This document shows positions 45,763 through 53,415 of a stretch of 64,000 bases of DNA, in pieces (within the stretch, counting starts at the first letter, position 1; each line of letters opens with the position of its first letter). Under the pieces are notes generated by a model, which was given only the letters and a program-made list of their open reading frames with translations, was not told where the DNA came from and did no database searches. The position numbers were made by a program, and so were the translations under genes. Source of the DNA: Micromonospora okii (GTDB taxonomy: Bacteria; Actinomycetota; Actinomycetes; Mycobacteriales; Micromonosporaceae); NCBI RefSeq assembly GCF_020884795.1, contig NZ_BBZF01000015.1, forward strand, positions 80,035-144,034, in the 5' to 3' direction.

Positions 45763-45840
45763 AGGAGGTGATCGCTGTGCGAGATAGCGATCCTCCGAGT
45801 CGTGGCCGGGCCGAACGTCAGCCCCGCTGAGCCACGACTC
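45763..45840 (+). other. Structured RNA leader with sequestered ribosome site
   Basis: Two hairpins follow each other. In the first, GGAGG (45764-45768) plus ATCGCT (45771-45776) pair with AGCGAT plus CCTCC (45786-45796), leaving a 2-nt bulge and a loop that holds a GTG start codon. In the second, GAGTCGTGGC (45797-45806) pairs perfectly with GCCACGACTC (45831-45840). The ribosome site of a 17-codon frame is thus buried in a stem. TACGAT at 45729-45734 could serve as -10 for this transcript. It may be an attenuator or a small RNA upstream of the 28-aa peptide gene. Confidence 0.5.
45777..45830 (+). CDS. Possible 17-aa leader peptide
   Basis: GTG at 45777 follows AGGAGGTGATCGCT, an extended match to the 16S anti-Shine-Dalgarno. 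The frame encodes VRDSDPPSRGRAERQPR and ends in TGA directly before the right arm of the second hairpin. The peptide is very polar and has five Arg. A ribosome translating it would melt the first hairpin and change the second, the usual logic of a leader peptide. No family is recognised. Confidence 0.4.
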   Translation: MRDSDPPSRGRAERQPR

Positions 45841-46044
45841 AGCAGGTGAGCTGACCCAGCTCCGCTCCCCCGCACCGCCTCATCCTCCCGGCTCCCGGGC
45901 GGGGTGGCCGTGTCGTACCGCCGGCGAAGACCGGCCGGCGTGGGGAGCACCCCGGTCACGACTCCTTCGTGTGCGCGCGTCCCACCTTCTCCCCTGAGGT
46001 CCCCGTGCCAGCGTGGACCGACCAGCCGCCACCGGAGCCTTCCC

Positions 46045-46131
46045 ATGAGCCGTTACGTCGCCCCGCTGGGCTTCACCCTCGCCGCCGTCTGGGTGGCGGT
46101 CGTCTTCGTGCTGGCCGGCGCCGGTCACTGA
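46045..46131 (+). CDS. 28-aa single-span membrane peptide
   Basis: The frame encodes MSRYVAPLGFTLAAVWVAVV followed by FVLAGAGH. Residues 7-25 form one complete hydrophobic span with a short polar end on each side. The ATG follows GGAG at 8 nt, and a perfect terminator hairpin lies 50 bp after the stop, so an independent short transcript is plausible. It has the look of small hydrophobic actinobacterial membrane peptides. Function unknown. Confidence 0.55.
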   Translation: MSRYVAPLGFTLAAVWVAVVFVLAGAGH

Positions 46132-46181
46132 ACCCGCGGCCACCGAGAGGGCCGGCACCGGACCGCCAGCCACCGACAGCA

Positions 46182-46212
46182 GCGGTGCGGCGGCTGGCCG
46201 CCGCCGCACCGC
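46182..46212. terminator. Perfect 13-bp terminator hairpin
   Basis: GCGGTGCGGCGGC (46182-46194) and GCCGCCGCACCGC (46200-46212) are exact complements around a 5-nt loop. It lies between the 28-aa peptide gene and the convergent xylanase stop and would serve both directions. Confidence 0.75.
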
Positions 46213-46228
46213 GCGGGTCGGGTCGGGA

Positions 46229-47218
46229 TCAGCCGGCCGCGCAGGAGACCGTCGGCCAGGTCCGGTTTCCGTTGTGCTGGATCGTGACGCCCCAGTTGTT
46301 GCCGCTGCCGTTGGGCCGGGCGACCAACCGCTGGGCCGTCGGGTAGCTCGCGGAGATGTTCCAGCTTGCGATGACCTTGGCAGGGGACGGGACGTCCATC
46401 GTCACGGTCCAGTTGCTGGAGCCGGAGACCGCGACGTTGAGGTTGTACCGGTCGCTCCACTGGTCGCCCGCCGACAGCGTCGCGGTGCAGCCGCCGGTGC
46501 CGCCGGTCGGGGTGGGGCCGGGGTTGGTCGTGCCGCCCAGCGTGATGTTGGAGTTCCCGCTGCTCTGGTAGCCCTCGGTGGCCATGATCATGTAGTAGTG
46601 GCTGCCGAGGTTCATCCCCTTGCCGGCCCACGCGTCGAAGTGGGCGCCGGCGTTGATGGTGCCGCCCGTCCGCTTCGACTGCCGCACGCTCCAGTACTGG
46701 TCGAAGGTCCTGGTGCCGTCGATCGACGGGGCGTTGTAGCGGGTCGTCTTGTAGATGTCGTAGGTGCCGCCGTCGGTGGTGACGGTGCCGTGGTAGGTGC
46801 CCGTCGGCCGGTACGTGCCCCAGTTGTCGACGATGTAGTACTCGACCAACGGGTTGCGCGTCCATCCGTAGAGGGTCAGGTAGGCGTTGCCGGACGGGTT
46901 GAAGCTGCCCGAGTAGCTCACGGTCCGTCGGCCGCCGGGGTTCCAGCCCTTGCCGGCGACGAAGTTGCCGGTGTTGCGCCACGACGTGCTGTAGTTGCCG
47001 CCGGAACCGAGCTCCATGGAGACCGTGCCCTGGCTGTCGGTCCAGAACGAGTAGAAGTAGCCGCCGTGGTTGCCTTCCTGGTTCGTGGTGACGGCCGCGC
47101 TGGCGGCGCTGGGCAGCAGCGCCGTGACCGCGACCAGCGCCAGGGCGCAGGCACCACTCACGAGCAGCCGGACTAGGCCGCGCCGGCGGGGCTTCGGGCG
47201 AACGGGGGCGTCGTTCAT
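46229..47218 (-). CDS. Secreted GH11 endo-1,4-beta-xylanase with CBM2
   Basis: This 329-aa precursor has a long signal peptide (residues 1-42). A glycoside hydrolase family 11 domain follows (about 43-229), with catalytic nucleophile Glu126 in [12 protein letters not shown] and acid/base Glu215 in [10 protein letters not shown] short Pro/Thr/Gly linker (230-243) leads to a family 2 carbohydrate-binding module (about 244-329, bounded by Cys). It cuts xylan outside the cell. The ATG has GAGGAGGAAG upstream. It stands alone within the otherwise conserved moxR-fabG-inhA-hemH block, so it was probably inserted there. Two TTTCGGAAAC boxes upstream suggest sugar-responsive control. Confidence 0.94.
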   Translation of the reverse strand: MNDAPVRPKPRRRGLVRLLVSGACALALVAVTALLPSAASAAVTTNQEGNHGGYFYSFWTDSQGTVSMELGSGGNYSTSWRNTGNFVAGKGWNPGGRRTVSYSGSFNPSGNAYLTLYGWTRNPLVEYYIVDNWGTYRPTGTYHGTVTTDGGTYDIYKTTRYNAPSIDGTRTFDQYWSVRQSKRTGGTINAGAHFDAWAGKGMNLGSHYYMIMATEGYQSSGNSNITLGGTTNPGPTPTGGTGGCTATLSAGDQWSDRYNLNVAVSGSSNWTVTMDVPSPAKVIASWNISASYPTAQRLVARPNGSGNNWGVTIQHNGNRTWPTVSCAAG

Positions 47219-47445
47219 GGGCGTGCTTCCTCCTCGTGAGGGCCGGTGGGCGGCCGGGTGGCGAACCGCGATCCGGCGGGGCCGTCGGCGCGCAGGACGA
47301 CGGCCACGGGGGTCGGCGGCGGGCGGAGCGGCGGGCCCCGGCCGGCGCAACGGACGAGCGGCGGACCGGATCGTGGCGGGTGAGGTGAGATCGACATTCG
47401 TCGACGTCTGTCGATGGCGAAAGTGTCGGCCCGCCCGCGCCGGAC

Positions 47446-47476
47446 TGTCAACACCTTTCGGAAACATTTCGGAAAC
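47446..47476 (-). promoter_or_regulatory. Xylanase promoter with tandem TTTCCGAAA boxes
   Basis: Two identical 10-bp boxes TTTCGGAAAC (47456-47465 and 47467-47476) repeat with an 11-bp pitch, each centred on the palindrome TTTCSGAAA. Five bases closer to the gene is a perfect -35 TTGACA (complement of 47446-47451). The same helical face would be presented by both boxes. The wider spacer 47219-47803 also holds the repeats at 47728-47797 and no gene. Confidence 0.55.
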
Positions 47477-47727
47477 CTGATCTCGCGGGGATGGCAGGGA
47501 TCTCCAGTTCACGCCGCTTCACTGATCGGGAGCCCACCCGGTCGCGCGGTGTGGCGCGGAAGGAGGCCGGGACACGACCCCAGGACGGCACCGCTGTTTT
47601 CGGAGGTTTCGAGGCGGCCCGGCAGCACGCCGGACGGCGTCGCCCCGGCCCCGCGATCGGGAGCCGGGGCGACGCGCGGGGCAACCCCGGAGCGACCGCC
47701 GGCGGGGCGGAACGGCGCCGCCGGGTC

Positions 47728-47797
47728 GGAACGACGAGGGCCCGGGGGCACCGGAGCGACGACGGTCCGGGGGCCGGAACCACGAGGGCCCGGCGGC
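47728..47797. repeat. Three degenerate 22-bp tandem repeats
   Basis: Related units begin at 47728, 47753 and 47776, each of the form GGAnCnACGAnGGnCCGGnGGC. They end just before the stop codon of the VWA gene at 47804 and therefore follow it on the transcribed strand. Confidence 0.6.
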
Positions 47798-47803
47798 GGG
47801 GGC

Positions 47804-48754
47804 TCAGAGCAGCCGGGACGACCAGAGCAGACTCGCCGCGCCCGAGCACAGCGCCAGCAGCAGGGCGATGCCCGCGTACCACTGGGTTATCTCGCGGGGC
47901 TCCGTGCGGAACCCGATCGAGCTGCCCATGTCCTGGTAGACCTGCTTCAGCTCGCTGACCGAGGCGGCCTCGTAGAAGTAGCCGTCGGTGGTCTCGGCGA
48001 GGTCGGCCAGCGCGAGCCGGTCCACCGGCACGCGCTGGAGCTGCCCGCCGATGTCGACCTGCCCGGAGTCCGTGCCGAAGGCGATCGTCGACACCGGCAC
48101 GTTGGCGGCCTGCGCGGCGGCGGCGGCCTCCTCCACCGACCGGCCCGAGGTGCGGAACCCGTCGGAGAGCAGCACGATCCGGGCCGGCGGGATGCCCGCC
48201 GCGCCGTCGGCCGGCACCGTCCGGATCGCCTCCAGGCAGGTGAAGACCGCCTCCCCGGTGGCGGTGGCCTCGGCCAGCACCAGCCCGTCGATGGCGTGGG
48301 TCACCGCGTCCCGGTCCTTCGTGGGCGGCACCAGCACGTTCGCCGACTTCGCGAACGAGACCAGCCCGAGGTTGTAGGTCTCCGGCAGCTCGCCGACGAA
48401 CTGCTTCGCCGCCTCCTGCGCCGCCTCCAGCCGGTTCGGCGACACGTCGTCGGCCTGCATGGACAGCGACACGTCGATGGCGAGCATGACGGTGGCCCGC
48501 TCCAGCGGCTCCTTGGTGTCGACCGCCGGGCGGGCCAGGCCGGTGGCGAGCACCAGCAGGGAGAGCAGGAACGCCGCCGCCGGGACGTGCCGACGCCAGC
48601 CCAGCCCCTTCGGCGCGAGGGTGCGCAGCAGGTCCACGTTGGTGAACCGCATCGCGTACGCCCGGCGACGCCGTTGCCGCCACACGTACGCCCCGGCGAG
48701 GGCGAGCACCGGCAGCACGGCCAGCAGCCACCACGGTTGCAGAAAACGGATCAT
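47804..48754 (-). CDS. VWA-domain membrane protein (BatA-like)
   Basis: This 316-aa protein has two N-terminal spans (about residues 8-25 and 58-75), a von Willebrand A domain (about 88-285) with the metal site D-x-S-x-S (DVSLSM) and a later Asp in LLSDG, and a C-terminal span (about 293-312). It belongs to the MoxR-associated cassette, thought to act in folding or insertion of envelope proteins or metal centres. Its ATG overlaps the DUF58 gene stop (ATGA, 48751-48754). Confidence 0.9.
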   Translation of the reverse strand: MIRFLQPWWLLAVLPVLALAGAYVWRQRRRRAYAMRFTNVDLLRTLAPKGLGWRRHVPAAAFLLSLLVLATGLARPAVDTKEPLERATVMLAIDVSLSMQADDVSPNRLEAAQEAAKQFVGELPETYNLGLVSFAKSANVLVPPTKDRDAVTHAIDGLVLAEATATGEAVFTCLEAIRTVPADGAAGIPPARIVLLSDGFRTSGRSVEEAAAAAQAANVPVSTIAFGTDSGQVDIGGQLQRVPVDRLALADLAETTDGYFYEAASVSELKQVYQDMGSSIGFRTEPREITQWYAGIALLLALCSGAASLLWSSRLL

Positions 48755-49761
48755 CGTGTCGTCCCCCGGGTGCGGGCGTGCCGCTGCGCGGCGACGAAGC
48801 GCACCATGTCGAGCAGCCAGTCGGTGTCGGTGCGGAGTCGCAGGTGGGCCGCCCCGGCCCCCCGGAGTTGGGCGGAGATCTCGGCCCGCTGGGCGGCGGC
48901 GGCCTCGGCGTACCGACGGCGCAGCCGGGGGTTCGCGGTCTGCACCTCGTGCAGCTCCCCCGTCTCCGGGTCGACCACCGGCAGGATGCCCACGTCGGGC
49001 AGCTCCAGCTCGCGCGGGTCGACCACCTCGATCGCCAGCACGTCGTGCCGCACGCGCAGCTTGCGCAGCGGCCGGGCCCACTGCTGCGGCGGCGCGAGGA
49101 AGTCGGAGATCACGACCGCGACGCCGCGCCGGCGGGGCGGCCGGTTCAGCGCGTCGACCAGCGCGCCCAGGTCGCTACGACCGGGCCGGATCTCGGTGCC
49201 GGCGATCGCGCGCAGCAGTCCCTGGGCCTCCCGGCGCCCGCCCCGGGCGGGCAGCCGGACGATCTGCCCGGGGCCGGCCGGCGGCGACGCGCCCCGGCGG
49301 CGACCGGCCGGGGCGTCCGTGGCGGCGCCGCTGCCGACGACCGCCCCGATCCGGTTGCCGCCGCGCACGGTCAGGTGGGTCAGCGCGGCGGCGGCGGCCA
49401 CCACGACGTCCCGCTTCAGCCACCGGCCGGTGCCGAAGTCCAGGCTCGCCGAGAGGTCCACCGCGAGCCAGGTCTCCAGCTCCCGGTCGGCGACGGTACG
49501 CCGCACGTGCGGCGTCGTCGTCCGGGCGGTCACCGGCCAGTCCATCCGGCGCACGTCGTCGCCGGGGCGGTACTCCCGCGACTCCCCCGCCTCGCTGCCC
49601 GGGCCGGGCAGCAGGCCGGCGTAGTCGCCCTGGAGCAGGCCGTCGAGCTTGCGGGTGACCAGCAGTTGGAGCCGGGACAGTAGCGCCTCGCTGCGGGGCG
49701 CGGCGGCGGGCGACGGCGACCACCGCGCGCCCGGGGAGGGGGCGGGGGCGGGTGAGGTCAC
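48751..49761 (-). CDS. DUF58 family protein
   Basis: This 336-aa soluble protein carries the DUF58 signature YRPGDDVRRMDWPVTART (about residues 66-83) and a VWA-like fold around LAVDLSASLDFG. It is the middle gene of the moxR-DUF58-VWA operon, with a GTGA overlap upstream (49758-49761) and an ATGA overlap downstream. Such proteins are presumed partners of the MoxR ATPase. A low-complexity Ala/Pro/Gly N-terminal segment of about 25 residues is unlikely to be structured. Confidence 0.9.
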   Translation of the reverse strand: MTSPAPAPSPGARWSPSPAAAPRSEALLSRLQLLVTRKLDGLLQGDYAGLLPGPGSEAGESREYRPGDDVRRMDWPVTARTTTPHVRRTVADRELETWLAVDLSASLDFGTGRWLKRDVVVAAAAALTHLTVRGGNRIGAVVGSGAATDAPAGRRRGASPPAGPGQIVRLPARGGRREAQGLLRAIAGTEIRPGRSDLGALVDALNRPPRRRGVAVVISDFLAPPQQWARPLRKLRVRHDVLAIEVVDPRELELPDVGILPVVDPETGELHEVQTANPRLRRRYAEAAAAQRAEISAQLRGAGAAHLRLRTDTDWLLDMVRFVAAQRHARTRGTTR

Positions 49762-50897
49762 GGCCGCTGCCCGGGCCACCCGGCGCCGGCCGGCGGGGGG
49801 CTGCCGGGGGTGGCCTGCTGGCGCGGGGCCACCGCCGGCAGCGGGATGGTCGACATCACCCGCTGCACCACGTGGTCGGCCGGCACGTCGTCGGCGAGCG
49901 CGTCGTAGCTGAGCACCAGCCGGTGGCGCAGGATGTCGGGGGCGACGTCCTGCACGTCCTGCGGCAGGGCGTAGTCCCGGCCGCGCAGCAGCGCCAGCGC
50001 CCGGGTCGCCCGGACCAGGCCGAGCGAGGCGCGCGGGCTGGCGCCGTACTGGATCAGGCGGGCGACGTCGGGCATGCCGTGCGCGGCGGGGGCACGGGTG
50101 GCCAGCACCAGCCGGACCGCGTAGTCGACCAGCGCGTTGTGCACGAAGACCTGGTCGGCCTTGCGCTGGAGGGCGACCAGGTCCTCGGTGTCGAAGACCC
50201 GCGCCGGCTCGGGCGCGGTCACGCCCATCCGGTAGACGATTTCCCGCTCCTCGGCGTCGGTGGGGTAGCCGACCACGATCTTCATGAGGAAGCGGTCCCG
50301 CTGCGCCTCCGGCAGCGGGTAGACGCCCTCCTGCTCGATCGGGTTCTGGGTGGCCATCACGAGGAACGGGTCCGGCACCCGGTGGCTCTGGCCGCCGATG
50401 GAGACCTGCCGCTCGCTCATCACCTCCAGCAGCGCCGACTGCACCTTCGCGGGGGCCCGGTTGATCTCGTCGGCGAGCAGGAAGTTGACGAAGACGGGGC
50501 CCAGCTCGACGTCGAACTTCTCGCTGGACTGCCGGTAGATCCGGGTGCCCATGATGTCGGCGGGGACCAGGTCCGGGGTGAACTGCACCCGGGCGAAGGA
50601 CCCGCCGACGACCCTGGCGAGGGTCTCCACGGCCAGGGTCTTCGCCACGCCGGGCACGCCCTCCAGCAGGCAGTGGCCCCGGGCGAGCAGCGCCACGAAC
50701 ATCCGCTCGACCATCCGGTCCTGCCCGACGATCACCCGCTTGATCTCGAACAGCGCCCGCTCCAGCAGGGTGGCGTCCTGCGCGGGGGTGGTCGTCGCGG
50801 GCGTGGTGCCTGTCGCGGGCGCGGCGGTCGGCGGGGGCGGCGGCTCCGGCGCGGTGCCGTTCGGCGTCGGGGCGTCGGGCGTGGTCGGCTGGGCCAC
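49758..50897 (-). CDS. moxR: MoxR-family AAA+ ATPase
   Basis: This 379-aa AAA+ chaperone-like ATPase has Walker A EGVPGVAKT (about residue 79-87), Walker B LLADEINRAP and sensor 1 ATQNP, preceded by a Pro/Thr/Ala-rich disordered start of about 40 residues. It heads the three-gene operon with DUF58 and VWA partners, all joined by 4-base overlaps. In mycobacteria the same operon lies upstream of fabG1-inhA-hemZ, and that order holds here apart from the xylanase insertion. The GTG start has GGAGGACC directly upstream. Confidence 0.92.
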   Translation of the reverse strand: MAQPTTPDAPTPNGTAPEPPPPPTAAPATGTTPATTTPAQDATLLERALFEIKRVIVGQDRMVERMFVALLARGHCLLEGVPGVAKTLAVETLARVVGGSFARVQFTPDLVPADIMGTRIYRQSSEKFDVELGPVFVNFLLADEINRAPAKVQSALLEVMSERQVSIGGQSHRVPDPFLVMATQNPIEQEGVYPLPEAQRDRFLMKIVVGYPTDAEEREIVYRMGVTAPEPARVFDTEDLVALQRKADQVFVHNALVDYAVRLVLATRAPAAHGMPDVARLIQYGASPRASLGLVRATRALALLRGRDYALPQDVQDVAPDILRHRLVLSYDALADDVPADHVVQRVMSTIPLPAVAPRQQATPGSPPPAGAGWPGQRP

Positions 50898-51054
50898 CGG
50901 TCCTCCACAGCATGATCGGTCGTCGCGGCGTGGTGCGTATCAAGACTCGCATGCCCGGCTGAGAGCCGAGGCGGGGAGAAGACGATTCTCGCCACGCCGT
51001 CCCGTGGTACCGAAACGCCGGTCCACGGCTGGACATCGAGGGGCCCGGCGTGTG

Positions 51055-51101
51055 TACGATTCTCCCCGTCGCCGGGCGGCTCCCCCCGTGGCCGCCCGGC
51101 G
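51055..51101 (+). other. Promoter followed by a C6-loop hairpin (candidate small RNA)
   Basis: TACGAT (51055-51060), with TGGACA 19 nt upstream (51030-51035), could start a transcript at about 51067. It immediately enters a perfect 11-bp stem, CGCCGGGCGGC (51070-51080) with GCCGCCCGGCG (51091-51101). The 10-nt loop contains six consecutive C. The hairpin lies in the spacer between divergent genes, so it is not a terminator of a known gene. A C6 loop recalls the actinobacterial 6C RNA class, which has two such hairpins; only one is clear here. Confidence 0.4.
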
Positions 51102-51146
51102 CTCTGATCTTCCCGCCTCGCCCCGCCGGCCCCTAGACTGGCCCGG

Positions 51147-51389
51147 GTGAGCGCCTCCCTCCCCGACGACGCCGCCGACGCGGGCCCCGCCAAGGGTGCC
51201 GACGCCGCGCCGATCTGTTCGGCCAAGGGCTGCCGCGCCCCGGCGGAGTGGGCGTTGCGCTGGAACAATCCGCGGCTGCACACGGCCGACCGGCGCAAGA
51301 CCTGGCTCGCCTGCGCCGCGCACCGGGAGCACCTCGGCGGCTTCCTCGACGCCCGGGGCTTCCTGCGGGACGTCTCGCCGCTGGCCTGA
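51147..51389 (+). CDS. Small conserved Cys-containing protein
   Basis: This 80-aa protein has two Cys pairs spaced like a zinc knuckle: ICSAKGCRAPAEWALRWNNP, then WLACAAHREHLGGFL. The pattern C-x4-C ... C-x2-H suggests metal binding. Short homologous-looking proteins occur widely in actinobacteria without known function. TAGACT (51134-51139) stands 7 nt before the GTG, indicating a leaderless start. It precedes the PH-domain gene pair, from which it may be transcribed separately. Confidence 0.7.
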   Translation: MSASLPDDAADAGPAKGADAAPICSAKGCRAPAEWALRWNNPRLHTADRRKTWLACAAHREHLGGFLDARGFLRDVSPLA

Positions 51390-51406
51390 TCGCCTACGCT
51401 CGACTG

Positions 51407-51436
51407 GTGAGCGCGCAGAGCGGACGACCCCGGTGA
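51407..51436 (+). CDS. 9-codon leaderless micro-ORF coupled to the PH-domain gene
   Basis: TACGCT (51395-51400) is followed after 6 nt by GTG and a frame encoding VSAQSGRPR. Its TGA overlaps the GTG of the PH-domain gene (GTGA, 51433-51436). The PH-domain gene itself has no Shine-Dalgarno, so ribosomes probably enter at this micro-ORF and reinitiate. The encoded peptide need not have a function. Confidence 0.5.
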   Translation: MSAQSGRPR

Positions 51437-51972
51437 CCGGCGAGCCCGTCGGCTGTCCCCCACCACCCCCGACCGGCGCACCGGCGGGCCCCCTGGAGCC
51501 CTGGCCGGAGACCGTCCGCTGGCAGTCGGTCTCGACCGACCTGATCCGGGTCGAGCTGCTGCGCCTGGCAGGGCTGCTCGGGGTGGTGCTGGTCGGGCTG
51601 GCGGTCGGTTGGGTGATGTCCGGGCACCGGCTGTTCGGCGTCGCCGTCGGCGCGGTGGTGCTGGTCGGCGCGGTGCGGGTGGTCACCATCGTCCGGGCGG
51701 TGCACGCCTGGGGGTACGCCGAACGCGAGGACGACCTGCTGGTCCGGCACGGGCTGCTGGTCCGGCGGCTCTCCGTCGTGCCGTACTCGCGGATGCAGTT
51801 CGTCGACGTCAGCGCCGGCCCGCTGGAGCGGGCGTTCAACCTGGCCACCGTGCAGTTGCACACCGCCGCGGCGGCCAGCGACGCCCGCGTGCCCGGGCTG
51901 CGCCCGGCGGAGGCGTCCCGGCTGCGCGACCGGCTCACCGCCCTCGGCGAGACCCGCACGGAGCCCCTGTGA
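51433..51972 (+). CDS. PH-domain membrane protein (YdbS-like)
   Basis: This 179-aa protein has a Pro-rich start, two close membrane spans (about residues 40-85, LLGVVLVGLAVGWVM, FGVAVGAVVLVGAV) and a bacterial PH (bPH2) domain (about 95-165; LLVRHGLLVRRLSVVPYSRM and ERAFNLATVQLHTAA). It corresponds to the first member of the YdbS/YdbT pair known in Bacillus. The second member starts at the overlapping GTGA (51969-51972). The pair has been linked to envelope stress resistance in other bacteria; its role here is unknown. Confidence 0.85.
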   Translation: MTGEPVGCPPPPPTGAPAGPLEPWPETVRWQSVSTDLIRVELLRLAGLLGVVLVGLAVGWVMSGHRLFGVAVGAVVLVGAVRVVTIVRAVHAWGYAEREDDLLVRHGLLVRRLSVVPYSRMQFVDVSAGPLERAFNLATVQLHTAAAASDARVPGLRPAEASRLRDRLTALGETRTEPL

Positions 51973-53390
51973 CCCCCGACCTCCCCATGCCCGACCCGCC
52001 CCCACCCCCCACCCCGGCCCCGCTGCCCGCCCCGGCCACGGCGCCCGGGGACGGGGGGCCGGGCGGTCGGGGCGGCGTCGCGGACGCCGAGCCCCGGCAG
52101 CGGTTGCACCCGTTGAGTCCCGTGCTGCACGGGGCCAAGTCCCTCGTCGTGGTCATCGCCGGGCTGTCGTGGTCGACCCTCTCCCGGGTCGGGTTCGGGT
52201 GGTTCGCGTTGATGGCGGCCCTGCTGGCCCTCGGCGCGACCGTGCTCGCAGTCGTGAGCTGGTACAACACGGGCTACCACGTGGTCGGCCGGGAACTGCG
52301 GGTGCACGAGGGGCTGCTCTGGCGGCGCACCCGGGCGATCCCACTGGAGCGGCTCCAGGCCGTCGAGGTGGTCCGCCCCCTGCTCGCCCAGCTCACCGGG
52401 CTGGCCGAGCTGCGGCTGGAGGTGGTCGGCGGCGCGAAGACGGAGGCGCCGCTGGCGTACCTGGGGGTGGCCGAGGCCGGCGTCCTGCGGCGGCGGCTCC
52501 TCGCGCTCGCCGGCCCGGCGCCCGCCCCGGGGCCGCAGCCCGCGCCGGACGACGTCGCGCCGGCGGTGCCGCCCCCGCCGGGGCGCGCGCTGCACGCGGT
52601 GTCCAACCGGGACCTGCTGGTCAGCCAGCTCCTCACCCCGCAGGCGTTCCTGCTCCCCTTCGGCGTGGCCTTCGTCGTGGCCCAGTTCGTCTCCGAGGGC
52701 TCGTACTCGTTCATCGCGGTGGCGAGCACGATCACCGCGATGGCCGGCGTGCTGTTGCAACCGGTGCGCCGGGTCCTGGACGACTGGAACTTCCGGCTGG
52801 CGCGGGACGAGGGCACCCTGCGCGTCCGCAACGGCCTGCTGGAGACCCGCGCGCAGACCGTGCCGCTGAGCCGGGTGCAGACGGTCGGGGTGACCTGGCC
52901 GCTGCTCTGGCGCGCCAAGGGCTGGCTGCGGCTGCGCCTGGAGGTGGCCGGCTACTCCGCGGCCGAGGGCGACGACCGGAACCGGCCGGACCGGCTGCTG
53001 CCCGTGGGTGACCACCCGACCGGGGAGGCGATCGTCGCGGAGGTGCTGCCCGGCGTGCGGCTGGGCGCGCTGGCGACCACCCTCCCGCCGACCCGGGCCC
53101 GCTGGCTGCGCCCGCTGAGCCGCCGGGCGGTCGGGGCGGGGCTCGACGAGCGGGTCTTCGCCGCCCGTTCCGGGCTGCTCACCCGGCAGCTCACCGTCGT
53201 GCCGTACGCCCGCATCCAGAGCGTGCGGGTGACCCAGGGGCCGGCGCAGCGGCGGCTACGGCTGGCGACCGTGCACGCGGACACGGCGGGCGGGGCCGGC
53301 GCCGCCGCACCTGACCGAGACCTGGCCGAGGCGTGGTGGCTGGCGGCGGAGCTGACCGCCCGGGCGCACGCGGCCCGCCGCGCCGGCTGA
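51969..53390 (+). CDS. PH-domain membrane protein with repeated bPH2 domains (YdbT-like)
   Basis: This is a 473-aa protein. After a Pro-rich disordered start of about 45 residues come two pairs of membrane spans (about 55-95 and 215-260). Three bPH2 domains follow the same phrase: VHEGLLWRRTRAIPLERLQA, VRNGLLETRAQTVPLSRVQT and ARSGLLTRQLTVVPYARIQS. Translation is coupled to the preceding PH gene by GTGA. The protein probably forms a membrane complex with that partner. ATG 51987 is a possible later start. Confidence 0.85.
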   Translation: MTPDLPMPDPPPPPTPAPLPAPATAPGDGGPGGRGGVADAEPRQRLHPLSPVLHGAKSLVVVIAGLSWSTLSRVGFGWFALMAALLALGATVLAVVSWYNTGYHVVGRELRVHEGLLWRRTRAIPLERLQAVEVVRPLLAQLTGLAELRLEVVGGAKTEAPLAYLGVAEAGVLRRRLLALAGPAPAPGPQPAPDDVAPAVPPPPGRALHAVSNRDLLVSQLLTPQAFLLPFGVAFVVAQFVSEGSYSFIAVASTITAMAGVLLQPVRRVLDDWNFRLARDEGTLRVRNGLLETRAQTVPLSRVQTVGVTWPLLWRAKGWLRLRLEVAGYSAAEGDDRNRPDRLLPVGDHPTGEAIVAEVLPGVRLGALATTLPPTRARWLRPLSRRAVGAGLDERVFAARSGLLTRQLTVVPYARIQSVRVTQGPAQRRLRLATVHADTAGGAGAAAPDRDLAEAWWLAAELTARAHAARRAG

Positions 53391-53415
53391 CGATCGGCGA
53401 CGCGGCCGGGCGGGG

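Noticed and set aside
45763..45840. tRNA gene
   Set aside because: The two stems do not form a cloverleaf, and no T-loop GTTCGAATC-like sequence or acceptor stem is present.
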